The notes under the pieces were generated by a model. It was not told where the DNA came from and did not search any database. It saw only the letters and a program-made list of their open reading frames with translations. Positions 54,988 through 63,871 of a stretch of DNA of 64,000 bases are shown here, one piece after another. Position numbers and translations under genes: made by a program. The number at the start of each line of letters is the position of its first letter. The first letter of the stretch is position 1. Source of the DNA: Candidatus Dojkabacteria bacterium (GTDB lineage: Bacteria > Patescibacteria > Dojkabacteria > SC72); assembly GCA_023229785.1 (NCBI GenBank), contig JALNYV010000001.1, forward strand, positions 682,001-746,000, written 5' to 3'.

Positions 54988-55503
54988 TTATTCTCTAATT
55001 TTTCTTTTTTCAGCTATTAGGTATTGTTTCCAAATCTCTTCTCGCATTGCTGTTTTGCAGTCTTGCGCGGGTGCATACATGAAATCCCTTGTATAAGGGA
55101 GAATAATTATTGATAGAATTGCTTCAGCCATAATATCTGGTGCTAATTGCTCCTCTTTTAAAATACCGATGGCTTCTGAAATCATACTTGGAAAATGGTT
55201 TATATGAGTATGGTATACAATGTTCCTCAAATAATTCGGTACTACGTCCTCTAGTTTCTGTTCATCAAATTCTGGAGAATTCCTAAGCACTATTTCTTTA
55301 ACCAGGTCGATAACATTGAAATCCCTAAAATTTTTGTTCTCCTCTTCTTGGTCTATTTGTAATAGTGTTAATTCATATGGGTAAACAAATAGGTTTGTAA
55401 AACTTCTTGGATTTTCCGCAATTTCATAAAAGATTTCAGAAATAAATAAATCTGTAGCATCGTCCCTTTCATTTGGGGTAATATTGAGATTCTCGCCATT
55501 CAT
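54988..55503 (-). CDS. Protein of unknown function
   Basis: 171 aa, acidic, mostly helical, no signal peptide (begins MNGENLNITPNERDDATDLF). No family recognised. Downstream of clpP in the opposite sense of flow: clpP lies upstream on the same strand 41 nt away, the tRNA gene follows. Similar in character to the 158-aa protein at 57230. Confidence 0.62.
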   Translation of the reverse strand: MNGENLNITPNERDDATDLFISEIFYEIAENPRSFTNLFVYPYELTLLQIDQEEENKNFRDFNVIDLVKEIVLRNSPEFDEQKLEDVVPNYLRNIVYHTHINHFPSMISEAIGILKEEQLAPDIMAEAILSIIILPYTRDFMYAPAQDCKTAMREEIWKQYLIAEKRKIRE

Positions 55504-55544
55504 AAAATAATTATTAATAATTTATATAGTATGGATGGCAGTAA

Positions 55545-56123
55545 TTACTTTATTATTTTATCTATTAATCCGTATTCTAGTGCTTCTTTTGCAGTAAAGT
55601 ATTTGTCTCTATCTGCGTCTTTTTCAATCTCTTTTATTGCTTTCCCAGTAAATTTAGAAAGTAATCCAAAAAGGAGCTCTCTTTGTTTTAGTATCTCTGT
55701 TGCTTCTATCTTTATATCGCTTGCCTGTCCAGTTACTCCACCAAGAGGTTGGTGAATATGAATCTTACTATTTGGAAGAGATAATCTTTTTCCTTTTTTT
55801 CCTCCTGCCAAAAGCAGACTTCCCATTGATGCTGCAAGCCCTACTGCTATTGTGCTCACATCTGGTTTTATATAGTTCATTGTATCTAGAATTGCTAATC
55901 CATCGGAGATAACTCCTCCTGGAGTATTAATGAACATTTGGATATCGGCCTTTGGATCTTCCTTTTCTAAAAAAAGAAGTTGTGCAATTATTGTGTTTGC
56001 CATATGACTTTCTACCTCATCAGTAACAAAGATAATTCTATCTTTAAGTAGCCTTGAGTATATATCGTAGGCTCTCTCCCCATCTCTTTCTTTTTCAATT
56101 ACTGTTGGTATTAGTACTGACAT
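55545..56123 (-). CDS. clpP: ATP-dependent Clp protease proteolytic subunit
   Basis: 192 aa from ATG 56123 (a TTG at 56129 is not needed). Catalytic Ser in [14 protein letters not shown], His in [10 protein letters not shown], and Asp in the [16 protein letters not shown] helix; the loop RIIFVTDEV is at the start. Tetradecameric protease core fed by Clp ATPases. It follows tig by 18 nt but has its own TATAAT 5 nt before the ATG. Confidence 0.96.
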   Translation of the reverse strand: MSVLIPTVIEKERDGERAYDIYSRLLKDRIIFVTDEVESHMANTIIAQLLFLEKEDPKADIQMFINTPGGVISDGLAILDTMNYIKPDVSTIAVGLAASMGSLLLAGGKKGKRLSLPNSKIHIHQPLGGVTGQASDIKIEATEILKQRELLFGLLSKFTGKAIKEIEKDADRDKYFTAKEALEYGLIDKIIK

Positions 56124-56128
56124 GCTCA

Positions 56129-56134
56129 ATTATA
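56129..56134 (-). promoter_or_regulatory. -10 element for clpP
   Basis: TATAAT on minus; it ends 5 nt before the clpP ATG at 56123, inside the tig-clpP spacer. Confidence 0.55.
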
Positions 56135-56141
56135 TATTAAA

Positions 56142-57170
56142 TTACTTCTTTTTTGGAGATAACTCTGACATAAACTGTTCAAAAGCCTTCTGCTTTACCA
56201 CGACCCTTCTAATATATTCAACCCACTGAGGATTCTCATAAACAGAAGCATCTCCTTTAGGATTGCTCTTTTTAATTTTCTCAATCTCTTCATTTAGTTG
56301 TTCATTGGTAATAGTTATTTTTCTCTCTTTAGCAAAAAGTTTTAGAAAAACATCTGTCTCTAGTGCCTTTTGTGCATCTCTGTGCCACATCTCTCTCATA
56401 TGCTCAATTGTCTCATTTGCAGCTTTAACATACTGCTCGATGGTCATTTTCATCCCTTCAAGATTATGCATAAAAGAGTGTTCTCGCTCGTGTGCTTCTT
56501 CATGAATAGCAGCATCAGGAACTGTTATCTTACATAGTTCTATTGCCTTATTCATAGCATACTCATTTGTTTGTTGCTCTACAATTCTATTTTTTTCAAG
56601 TTGTAATATTTCTTTAATCTTTATCTTTAGAGTTTCTATGTCTTTTACTTCAGGAATTTGTAGAAACTTAGCAGCTTCAATGGCCCATTTGGCTGTTTTC
56701 TTTTTCTCTTTTAATTTCTCATTACTTTCTAATTTTGTAACTATCTCTTCAATTTCTTTTTCTGTTACCTTCTCATCTTTTTTCTCAAGCTTAATCTTTT
56801 TTAAGTCTCCTAATTTAAATTCAGGCATTACTGTTAATACAATTGTAAACTCGATATCTTTTTCTAATTCTAATTTAGGCATTTCCTTAAATATTGGGGT
56901 TGCAACAATTTCAAGTTTTTCCTCGCTTACTGCCTTTTGTACATACATAGGAGCTAATCTGTTGAAAGCCTCAAACATTATTTCAGGTTTAAGTTTGTTT
57001 TCAATTAATTCTTTGGGTGTTTTTCCTTTTCTAAACCCTTTAATATTATTCTTTTTAGATTCAGCTTCTAACATATTCTCATATGATTTTTTGAAAAGAT
57101 CTTTTGGGATTGTAATAGTTGCCTCAAGGGAACTGTTATCAATTTTTTTGATTGTGTATGTTTTATCCAT
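56142..57170 (-). CDS. tig: Trigger factor lacking the PPIase domain
   Basis: 342 aa, about 90 shorter than typical. The ribosome-binding domain carries the signature GFRKGKTP (NIKGFRKGKTPKELIENKLK). After about residue 150 the sequence passes straight to the helical C-terminal chaperone domain (KIKIKEILQLEKNRIVEQQT...); the FKBP-like domain is missing. It still should bind nascent chains at the ribosome exit. Upstream of clpP, the usual tig-clpP order. Confidence 0.9.
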   Translation of the reverse strand: MDKTYTIKKIDNSSLEATITIPKDLFKKSYENMLEAESKKNNIKGFRKGKTPKELIENKLKPEIMFEAFNRLAPMYVQKAVSEEKLEIVATPIFKEMPKLELEKDIEFTIVLTVMPEFKLGDLKKIKLEKKDEKVTEKEIEEIVTKLESNEKLKEKKKTAKWAIEAAKFLQIPEVKDIETLKIKIKEILQLEKNRIVEQQTNEYAMNKAIELCKITVPDAAIHEEAHEREHSFMHNLEGMKMTIEQYVKAANETIEHMREMWHRDAQKALETDVFLKLFAKERKITITNEQLNEEIEKIKKSNPKGDASVYENPQWVEYIRRVVVKQKAFEQFMSELSPKKK

Positions 57171-57229
57171 ATGAATATTATTAATTTATGTGTAGTAGTT
57201 TAATATTTTTTATATCTTTAAGCAATATT

Positions 57230-57706
57230 TTAATCCTCGCCTCTCATAAGGGCTTGCCTATATTCTATTTCGTTTTCTATTGCACTTGATAGTTCTTTCT
57301 CTTTATCAGAATTTAATATCTCAGGTAATTGGTTAGTTTCTAACGAATAAATAAATTGTGTTAATTCAGGACTTAATTCAGATTTATTTAAATTTTGTAT
57401 TATAACTTCTTTCTCCCTCATTACCGCATTAAAAAACATTTCCTCTATCTGTTGTTCCTTTCGTTCACGAATATAATTCAATAACTGATATACGAAAACG
57501 ATATCGTATATTCTAGAAGATCTATCTTCATTCATTTCTGATATCTCATCAATATCAGTAAAAAATTCTGTAAAACCCTCAACTTCTCCTTTGAAACTTA
57601 ATTTGCTATCTCTAGGAGATAGTATATCCCAAAACATCATTGCATCAGATCTTGGCATGTCTGTTTCCCGTCCGTATTTATCAATATATGAAAGAGGGTT
57701 AATCAT
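57230..57706 (-). CDS. Protein of unknown function
   Basis: 158 aa, acidic and helical (DIVFVYQLLNYIRERKEQQI), no membrane segment, no family recognised. It is 16 nt downstream of the sortase gene on the same strand. Confidence 0.6.
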   Translation of the reverse strand: MINPLSYIDKYGRETDMPRSDAMMFWDILSPRDSKLSFKGEVEGFTEFFTDIDEISEMNEDRSSRIYDIVFVYQLLNYIRERKEQQIEEMFFNAVMREKEVIIQNLNKSELSPELTQFIYSLETNQLPEILNSDKEKELSSAIENEIEYRQALMRGED

Positions 57707-57722
57707 ATTGTATTAAATAAAT

Positions 57723-58427
57723 TTAAGTATTTCCGTATATCTTATCTAATTTTGCTATTACCACTAATCGTTTCTCACTTGTCCAAAGAGGTGTACAGGT
57801 AACTAGAGTTAGTCTGTAGTCTCCTGTTTGAAGCAGAATGTTTCTATCATTGCTTTCAACGATTTTCTTTTCCGTTACAGTGTATTTATATACACCATTT
57901 TTTTGGTTTAGTATTACCTTATCCCCTACTTTTACCTTATCTAAATTAAAAAACGTGTCTGTTAATGGTGGCATATGTAGAAATCTGTGTGAGATTATCA
58001 CAGTGTTTCCTTTAACTCCTGGTTGCCCACTAAGTGGGAAATGCCAAAAGCCTCTGTTTAAGGCTGTTGAATTCTCTCCATCAACAACACTTCCAAGTAT
58101 GTTTACACTCTGGATATATAGAGTTGTATTCTGTTTCTCCATATTAAATTGTATCTTGCCCTCATTTTTGTATCTTGCAAGCTCATCTGGAGAGATATGC
58201 TCAAGAGAGCTTGGTAGTGCAATCTGTTGGTCAACACTCTCTTGGTTTGGAGGAGAAATCTTTGTAAAAAGTGAAAGTGAGCTATCAAAAGCAATATCAC
58301 TTGTATTAAATTGGTTTGCATATATTTTTAAATCTGGATATTTAGGAAAAACAAGGAAAAACAAAATTGAAGCTATAACCAATAGAATGAGGGCAACGGA
58401 TGTTATTTTTGCTAATATTTTGATCAT
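57723..58427 (-). CDS. Sortase
   Basis: 234 aa, N-terminal membrane anchor (ITSVALILLVIASILFFLVF). The catalytic triad is H147 (NTVIISHRFL), C211 (LTLVTCTPLWTSEKR) and R220. The STALNRGFWHFPLSGQPGVKGN segment is typical of class D/E-like sortases. It attaches proteins with LPxTG-type tails to the wall. It is divergent, 110 bp apart, from a surface protein with an LPNSAG motif (58538-59434), its likely substrate. Confidence 0.9.
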   Translation of the reverse strand: MIKILAKITSVALILLVIASILFFLVFPKYPDLKIYANQFNTSDIAFDSSLSLFTKISPPNQESVDQQIALPSSLEHISPDELARYKNEGKIQFNMEKQNTTLYIQSVNILGSVVDGENSTALNRGFWHFPLSGQPGVKGNTVIISHRFLHMPPLTDTFFNLDKVKVGDKVILNQKNGVYKYTVTEKKIVESNDRNILLQTGDYRLTLVTCTPLWTSEKRLVVIAKLDKIYGNT

Positions 58428-58537
58428 AAGTATTTAATATTCCTTTAGTGGCGATATTTTATCAAAAACACTCAAATATTGCACTAATTAGCAATTTGTA
58501 ATAAACTTATGATAATAAGATATTATATAGGACGCAT

Positions 58538-59434
58538 ATGTCTAGAGGTAAAACAAAATCTAAAACTCCCATGACTAAGAAATTAGAGGTTAAGTCCTCA
58601 AAAGAAGAAGGAATGTTTTCAATGGTAATGGGAACAGTAATTGTTGCCCTTGGAATATTGCTTTTTGTTTCAGGAGTTGTAATGCTTGTTTTGTACAACC
58701 TCCCTCCAAGAGAAGATGCAGCCCTTGTTACCCCTATTGTTACCCAACTTCCAAAAGAGAGTAATTTAAAAGAGATTGTTGTTAAAGGAACCTCCGAGTA
58801 TTCCAAAGTAATGATTTGGGTAAATGATTCAGTAGTAAATAAGAATGTTGAAGTAAAGGATGGAAGTTTTGAGTATGCAATTCCTCAGACAGCTGAGGGT
58901 GGATATAAGGTTGAAGTTGCTGCGATAAATGGATTTCCACTCCGACACAGAAGCTTGAAGTCAAGTACACAAGTTATTACATTAGATTGGACAGCACCAA
59001 AATCAGATATCTTATTTTCATATACTAAGAATACAGATTTAAAGAAGATCTCTGTATCAGGAGTTGCTGAGCCAGATGTAACCGTGGTTTTGCAAAAGAA
59101 TGGGAAAGAGTATTTTGCACAATCAGATTCAAATGGAAAGTTTAAAGTTAAAAATGTCCCATTGGTAGAAGGTAAGAATAATTTCACAGTTGTTCTAAGA
59201 GACGCTGCTGGGAACACAACAAGAGCCGATCAGAAAGTTTCAGTTATTTATGCAAGTGGAAATATTGATGGAGATGGTGTTTCAACACTACCTAATTCTG
59301 CAGGAAGTTTGGAAGATGCAGCAGTCTTTTTAATGCAAAACAAATTAATGAGTATATTTGGACTAATGGCATTAGCAGGTCTAGTTGGAAGTAGTGCTTT
59401 TGTTATTAGAAAGGTGAGACACGAAGAGTTTTAA
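58538..59434 (+). CDS. Surface protein with Ig-like repeats and a sortase-like tail
   Basis: 298 aa. An N-terminal helix (about 29-53), two Ig-like/bacterial beta domains (about 75-150 and 155-237: LKEIVVKGTSEYSKVMIWVN, KKISVSGVAEPDVTVVLQKN, LRDAAGNTTRADQKV), then LPNSAG at 251-256, a C-terminal helix (272-290) and the tail RKVRHEEF. That order is the plan of a cell-wall sorting signal, although LPNSAG is not the consensus LPxTG. Its coding end overlaps the convergent JAMM-like gene by 54 nt. Confidence 0.72.
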   Translation: MSRGKTKSKTPMTKKLEVKSSKEEGMFSMVMGTVIVALGILLFVSGVVMLVLYNLPPREDAALVTPIVTQLPKESNLKEIVVKGTSEYSKVMIWVNDSVVNKNVEVKDGSFEYAIPQTAEGGYKVEVAAINGFPLRHRSLKSSTQVITLDWTAPKSDILFSYTKNTDLKKISVSGVAEPDVTVVLQKNGKEYFAQSDSNGKFKVKNVPLVEGKNNFTVVLRDAAGNTTRADQKVSVIYASGNIDGDGVSTLPNSAGSLEDAAVFLMQNKLMSIFGLMALAGLVGSSAFVIRKVRHEEF

Positions 59435-60109
59435 ATTGTCTTGAAACTCCCCTTCGTAAACGCCGAAATGGCACTTGTTAGTCAGTGATTCTTTAGATAT
59501 CTCGCTTTCTTCATAGTTTAAAAGTGCTCTTGGGCTTTTATTACTCTTCATTAGAAGATTAAACTTTTCCCCTATCATTCCTGTAACAAGTGCTTTTGAA
59601 TTCACAAATGAATTAATATCAACAAGTGAGAAGTATCCATATGTTTTTGTTTCTTTAAATTCTGGGTGGGTGTGGATATTGAATAGGTATGATACAGAAA
59701 TTTGTTTTGGTACGTTCTTGTAATATACCTCATTGCTTGAGTATAAAGAGCTATCTACATATATCTCTCTTGTTAAGCATCCTTCTTTTTTTCCATGAAT
59801 ATATCTTACAGATACTGTATTATTCGAGCTAACTGATTTTGTTGTTCCCTTTACATTTTCAGTTAAAATGAGCTCGTTATCTGCCATAAACACACTGAAA
59901 GCTCTTTCGTGATTGTCATTTTTAGTTTCAACCCTTATTTGATTTACTCTTTTCCAAAATGAAGGTTCGAAAGATATCTCATGGGGTAGCTCACTTTCGT
60001 ACGGAATATGTCCACTCTTTTGCCAAGTAGATAGATTGCTATATAGTCTAAAAAATGAGTATTTTTCTTGTGTATCATCTAAAAAGAATTTTAGAATCTG
60101 TTTTAACAT
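59381..60109 (-). CDS. JAMM/MPN-like putative metallopeptidase
   Basis: 242 aa. A JAMM-like zinc motif is visible: FNIHTHPEF (H146, H148) with S161 and D164 in YGYFSLVDINSF, and possible Glu at 68 (NHERAF). The spacing between HxH and SxxD is longer (12) than in classical JAMM (7). No signal peptide. Convergent and overlapping with the surface protein gene. Activity is inferred from the motif only. Confidence 0.6.
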   Translation of the reverse strand: MLKQILKFFLDDTQEKYSFFRLYSNLSTWQKSGHIPYESELPHEISFEPSFWKRVNQIRVETKNDNHERAFSVFMADNELILTENVKGTTKSVSSNNTVSVRYIHGKKEGCLTREIYVDSSLYSSNEVYYKNVPKQISVSYLFNIHTHPEFKETKTYGYFSLVDINSFVNSKALVTGMIGEKFNLLMKSNKSPRALLNYEESEISKESLTNKCHFGVYEGEFQDNLKLFVSHLSNNKSTTSN

Positions 60110-60172
60110 AAATAAATGGTATCATATATAATAATGTTTGACTAAATTAACAATAAATTAGACAATACAATT

Positions 60173-61354
60173 ATGGCAAAAGAATATAAAGTATATGAGA
60201 ACAAAAGAGGGATGGATTTGCTCATGCAAGAAGAAAATAAATCCTCAAGGGCGAGTTCTTCAGCATCGTCAACTGCTATCCCTAGAAAAAGTATAAAGGT
60301 AGATATCTCTCTTAGGACAATTTTAATGATTCTAGCAGTTATTGCTGCCATATATTTTGCTCCAAAACTTCTTACAATTGTTGTACTACTCTTTTTCGCC
60401 TTCATTATCTCGAGTGCAGTTCTGCCTCTTGTTAGAAAGTTAGTTAATAAGGGAATGTCTAAGAACCTTTCCATCTTTTTGGTATATTTCGTTGGTATTC
60501 TCTTTTTTATTGGTATATTAACCCTAATTATCGCCCCTGTTATCAAAGAATCCCAAGGATTGATAAGTAATTTACAGACAACTGTGGATAACTTTGTTAA
60601 GGGGTTAAACTCTCTAACTATCTTTGGAAGGACAATTGAAGTTGAAAGTCTTAAAGGATATTTAAATGATATTGTAACGTGGATTACAAAATCTTCTGTA
60701 GCAACTTCTGGAACGGATGGGATAAAGTCAGCTGTTGGAGCTTTGACTTCTGTTGCTGGAGGAGTGATTTCTGTCGTTACCATACTCCTAATTTCTGTAT
60801 ATATTGTTGTTGACCATGACAACTTTGTTGATATAGTACTACTACGAATAATTGATGAGGGAAAGAGAAAGAGAGTTAAACAACTTTTCTTTGATGTTGA
60901 AGAGAAACTAGGAAATTGGCTGATAGGGCAATTCACCCTCTCCTTTATCATTGGCTTTTTGTGTTGGTTAATTCTAATAATTGCCAAGGTACCATTTGCA
61001 CTCCCGCTGGCAGTTTTGGCTGCACTACTTGAAAGCATTCCTAGCTTTGGACCAGTTGTCGCATCAATACCTGCAATATTGACAGCGTTAATTGCTAGAG
61101 GACCTTGGGTTGGGCTTGGTGTACTAGTTGGTTATGCAGTAATTTCTCAACTTGAAAACATCTTCATTGTTCCAAGACTTATGTCTAATGCCGTTGGAAT
61201 TAAAAAGATTGTTGTGGTGATTGCTGTTGTAACAGGGTTTACCCTTGGAGGACCGATTGGTGCCCTACTCTCAGTTCCTGTTGCAGTACTGCTTGAAATC
61301 TTCTATCAGTTCTATGTTGACTTGCAAAAAATAGATGCTAAAGGTAATGTTTAA
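60173..61354 (+). CDS. AI-2E family membrane protein (PerM/UPF0118)
   Basis: 393 aa with about eight helices. The family's SLRTILMILAVIAAIYFAPKLL start, FFAFIISSAVLPLVRKLVNKGMS, the long loop with KESQGLISNLQTTV, and the C-terminal PLAVLAALLESIPSFGPVVASIPA and GGPIGALLSVPVAVLLEI motifs are present. The name comes from one member; the substrate here is unknown. It is followed 26 nt later by the PEP-synthase-like gene. Confidence 0.88.
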   Translation: MAKEYKVYENKRGMDLLMQEENKSSRASSSASSTAIPRKSIKVDISLRTILMILAVIAAIYFAPKLLTIVVLLFFAFIISSAVLPLVRKLVNKGMSKNLSIFLVYFVGILFFIGILTLIIAPVIKESQGLISNLQTTVDNFVKGLNSLTIFGRTIEVESLKGYLNDIVTWITKSSVATSGTDGIKSAVGALTSVAGGVISVVTILLISVYIVVDHDNFVDIVLLRIIDEGKRKRVKQLFFDVEEKLGNWLIGQFTLSFIIGFLCWLILIIAKVPFALPLAVLAALLESIPSFGPVVASIPAILTALIARGPWVGLGVLVGYAVISQLENIFIVPRLMSNAVGIKKIVVVIAVVTGFTLGGPIGALLSVPVAVLLEIFYQFYVDLQKIDAKGNV

Positions 61355-61380
61355 TATAGTTTTTAAGAAATAACTGCTGT

Positions 61381-63870
61381 ATGGAAGCTGCCCAAAAACA
61401 AAATATATTCCATTTTGAAGATGTTGATTTAAAAGACATTAATGAATCAGTTGTGGGTAGAAAAGGGTTGAGTTTGTTTGAACTTCATAATTTTGATGCT
61501 CCAGTTTCAGAATTCTTTGTTATCTCGACAACTGTATATGAGGAATTTGTAAAAAAAGTATTTACAGAGAAAGGAAAAGAGTTCTTAGAAAATGGAAATC
61601 CTGAATATAAAGAGGTATTACACCTTTTTTCTAAATTTGATTTTGAAAATGAACTAAAAAAAGAGCTCCTTACTTGCTATACTCGCCTTTCAGGCTTTAG
61701 TGATGCGTGGGTTGCTGTTAGAAGCTCTGTAGCCTTCCCACAAGGGGCAGAAGTATCTTTTAGTGGTGTATTTAATACAAAGCTGAATGTGAGAGGGTTT
61801 ACCAATTTAATAACTGCAATTAAGGAAATATATGCATCTCTTTTTACCGATTCTGCAGTAATGTATGCAACACGTGAGGGCATAGAGTTAGCCGATGTTA
61901 AGATAGCAGTTGTTGTTCAAAAGATGGTTCATGCAGAAGTAAGTGGTGTTGCCTTTACTCTTGACCCAGTTACTCTTGATATGACAAAGATGAGTATTGA
62001 AGCAGTATACGGTTTGGGGGAGGTGATTAGTAATGGTGAGGTAACGCCAGATACATACCATTTAGAAAAGAAAGATCTAACTATTTATGAAAAGCATATT
62101 GCTCCACAAGAGTGGATGAAGATTAGAAATTTATCAGATTCAAAAAATGGCATTGAGAAAATTACAATATCCCCTTCTTGGAGCCATAGGCAGAAGTTAG
62201 ATGATAGGCATATTTATGAGGTTGCTAAGATTTCACTTCTCATTGAGGAAAAGTACGGCTTGCCTGTCGATATTGAATGGGTAATTGGTGGGGGAAAGGT
62301 CTCTGTTCTTCAGGCCAAAAAAGCCATGCAGAATCAGAATGTTCTGCCTCACCATATTCAGTATGGTGGCTATGGATACGTTGCAAATAGCGTAAAAGGA
62401 GTAATAGAAGATATTCTTGGAAAACATGAGATTAGGGAGAAGGTTATGACTGATGCTACTAATCATGTATTGAAGGAAGCTGAACCTTCGAAACTTCCTC
62501 CAGTATTTGAGAAACCAAGACAGAAAGAAATGATTGCTCATGAGCAGGTTGGAGTTGATGCAATATTAACTGGAATTGGTGCAAGTTTCGGTCAGATAAA
62601 AGGAGTAGCTATTGTTGCCAAATCCCCCATTGTTGATATTGGCAAAGACAATATCTTGGTTATTTCTGAATTTGAAAGATCGCTTTCTGATTTGATATTT
62701 AAATCTGGTGGAGTTATTTGCGAAAAAGGTGGAGCTACGAGTGATATCGCTATCTTGTGTCGTGAACTTGGCATACCTGCAGTTGTTGGAATTCCAACAG
62801 CTCTTGAAGTTCTTCATACAGGAGACACACTTGCCATTGACGGAAATACTGGTGCAGTATTTAGACTAGATGAGGCAAAGCAAGAACAAGTTAAAATTGT
62901 AAAAGAGATTGTTGAAAAATTAGAAAAACAGGAAGAAGAGGTAAAGGCGAAACAGTCCCCTGCCCCAACAGCTAGCGATATTTCCATAATAGCTCTTCCT
63001 AAAACAGCAACTAAGGTTTATGTTTCTAAGAAAAAAGGCATAGATATAACCTCTGAGGCTGTTTCTTCTGATGGTATTGGAATATTAGATTTAGATAAGG
63101 TGATGATTGAAAACGGAAGGCACCCTGTTGCATTTTTAAGTGAAGGGAAGTACAAGGAGTACTCAGAAAAACTTCTCGTTGATGTATTAGAACTTGTTAA
63201 GAGGATGGATAACAAGGAGGTCATTGTTACCATAGGAATGCAAAAAGTAAGAAAGTTTACAGAATTAACTAAAGGTGGAGAATTCGAAAACAAAGATTTA
63301 GGAGCTGATGTTTGGGGAGCAACTAGATACCTTGAAAATAGGAAGTGTTTGGAGGTTGCCCTTAGGTTAATTAAGAGAATGAGAAATATCCATCATCTGC
63401 GAAATGTATCTCTTGGAATTTACGGACCTGGAAGTGGTGAGGTAATGAAGAATATAAAAAAAGAGATATCGGGAAAAGGCTTAAGAAGAACTACATCGTT
63501 TAATATATATGCAATACTGGAAAATCCAAGCGAGATTATTCTTGCTGATGATATTCTAAGTGCTGATATAGATGGAATAATTTTAGATTCTGGAATGATT
63601 GCTAGGTATATATTTAATCTTCCTAAAGCAACAAGTGCTGTTTCCTATGATTTAGGTAGTGGAAGCATATTAAAGATAATAGATACTATTGTAGGTAGTA
63701 CAAAGTTAGCAAAAAGGAGATTAATTGTAGATTGTGAAAATAATAAAGATATTTTAAGGCATTGTATAAATAAGGGAGTTTATGCAGTTATTACTAATGA
63801 AGATTTTGTTGTTGAAGCAAAAAGAATTGTAAGTGATACTGAAGCGAAGTTAATACTTTCTATTGGATAA
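61381..63870 (+). CDS. PEP synthase-like protein with His-to-Asp change in the swivel domain
   Basis: 829 aa. N-terminal ATP/pyruvate-binding domain (WVAVRSSVAFPQGAEVSFSGVF, TREGIELADVKIAVVVQKMVHAEVSGVAFTLDPVT). Swivel domain GGVICEKGGATSDIAILCRELGIPAVVG: in PEP synthase and PPDK the carrier His sits in the SH/CH of this motif, but here it is D455. The C-terminal barrel is recognisable (DLGADVWGATRYLENRKCLEVALR) but diverged and lacks clear catalytic motifs. Without the His, normal phosphate transfer should not work. It may be a regulatory or new activity. Confidence 0.82.
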   Translation: MEAAQKQNIFHFEDVDLKDINESVVGRKGLSLFELHNFDAPVSEFFVISTTVYEEFVKKVFTEKGKEFLENGNPEYKEVLHLFSKFDFENELKKELLTCYTRLSGFSDAWVAVRSSVAFPQGAEVSFSGVFNTKLNVRGFTNLITAIKEIYASLFTDSAVMYATREGIELADVKIAVVVQKMVHAEVSGVAFTLDPVTLDMTKMSIEAVYGLGEVISNGEVTPDTYHLEKKDLTIYEKHIAPQEWMKIRNLSDSKNGIEKITISPSWSHRQKLDDRHIYEVAKISLLIEEKYGLPVDIEWVIGGGKVSVLQAKKAMQNQNVLPHHIQYGGYGYVANSVKGVIEDILGKHEIREKVMTDATNHVLKEAEPSKLPPVFEKPRQKEMIAHEQVGVDAILTGIGASFGQIKGVAIVAKSPIVDIGKDNILVISEFERSLSDLIFKSGGVICEKGGATSDIAILCRELGIPAVVGIPTALEVLHTGDTLAIDGNTGAVFRLDEAKQEQVKIVKEIVEKLEKQEEEVKAKQSPAPTASDISIIALPKTATKVYVSKKKGIDITSEAVSSDGIGILDLDKVMIENGRHPVAFLSEGKYKEYSEKLLVDVLELVKRMDNKEVIVTIGMQKVRKFTELTKGGEFENKDLGADVWGATRYLENRKCLEVALRLIKRMRNIHHLRNVSLGIYGPGSGEVMKNIKKEISGKGLRRTTSFNIYAILENPSEIILADDILSADIDGIILDSGMIARYIFNLPKATSAVSYDLGSGSILKIIDTIVGSTKLAKRRLIVDCENNKDILRHCINKGVYAVITNEDFVVEAKRIVSDTEAKLILSIG

Positions 63871-63871
63871 A

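Noticed and set aside
60142..61038. 298-codon minus-strand ORF opposite the AI-2E family gene
   Set aside because: Low-complexity Ser/Thr/Ile composition typical of an antisense shadow; the plus strand holds the family motifs.
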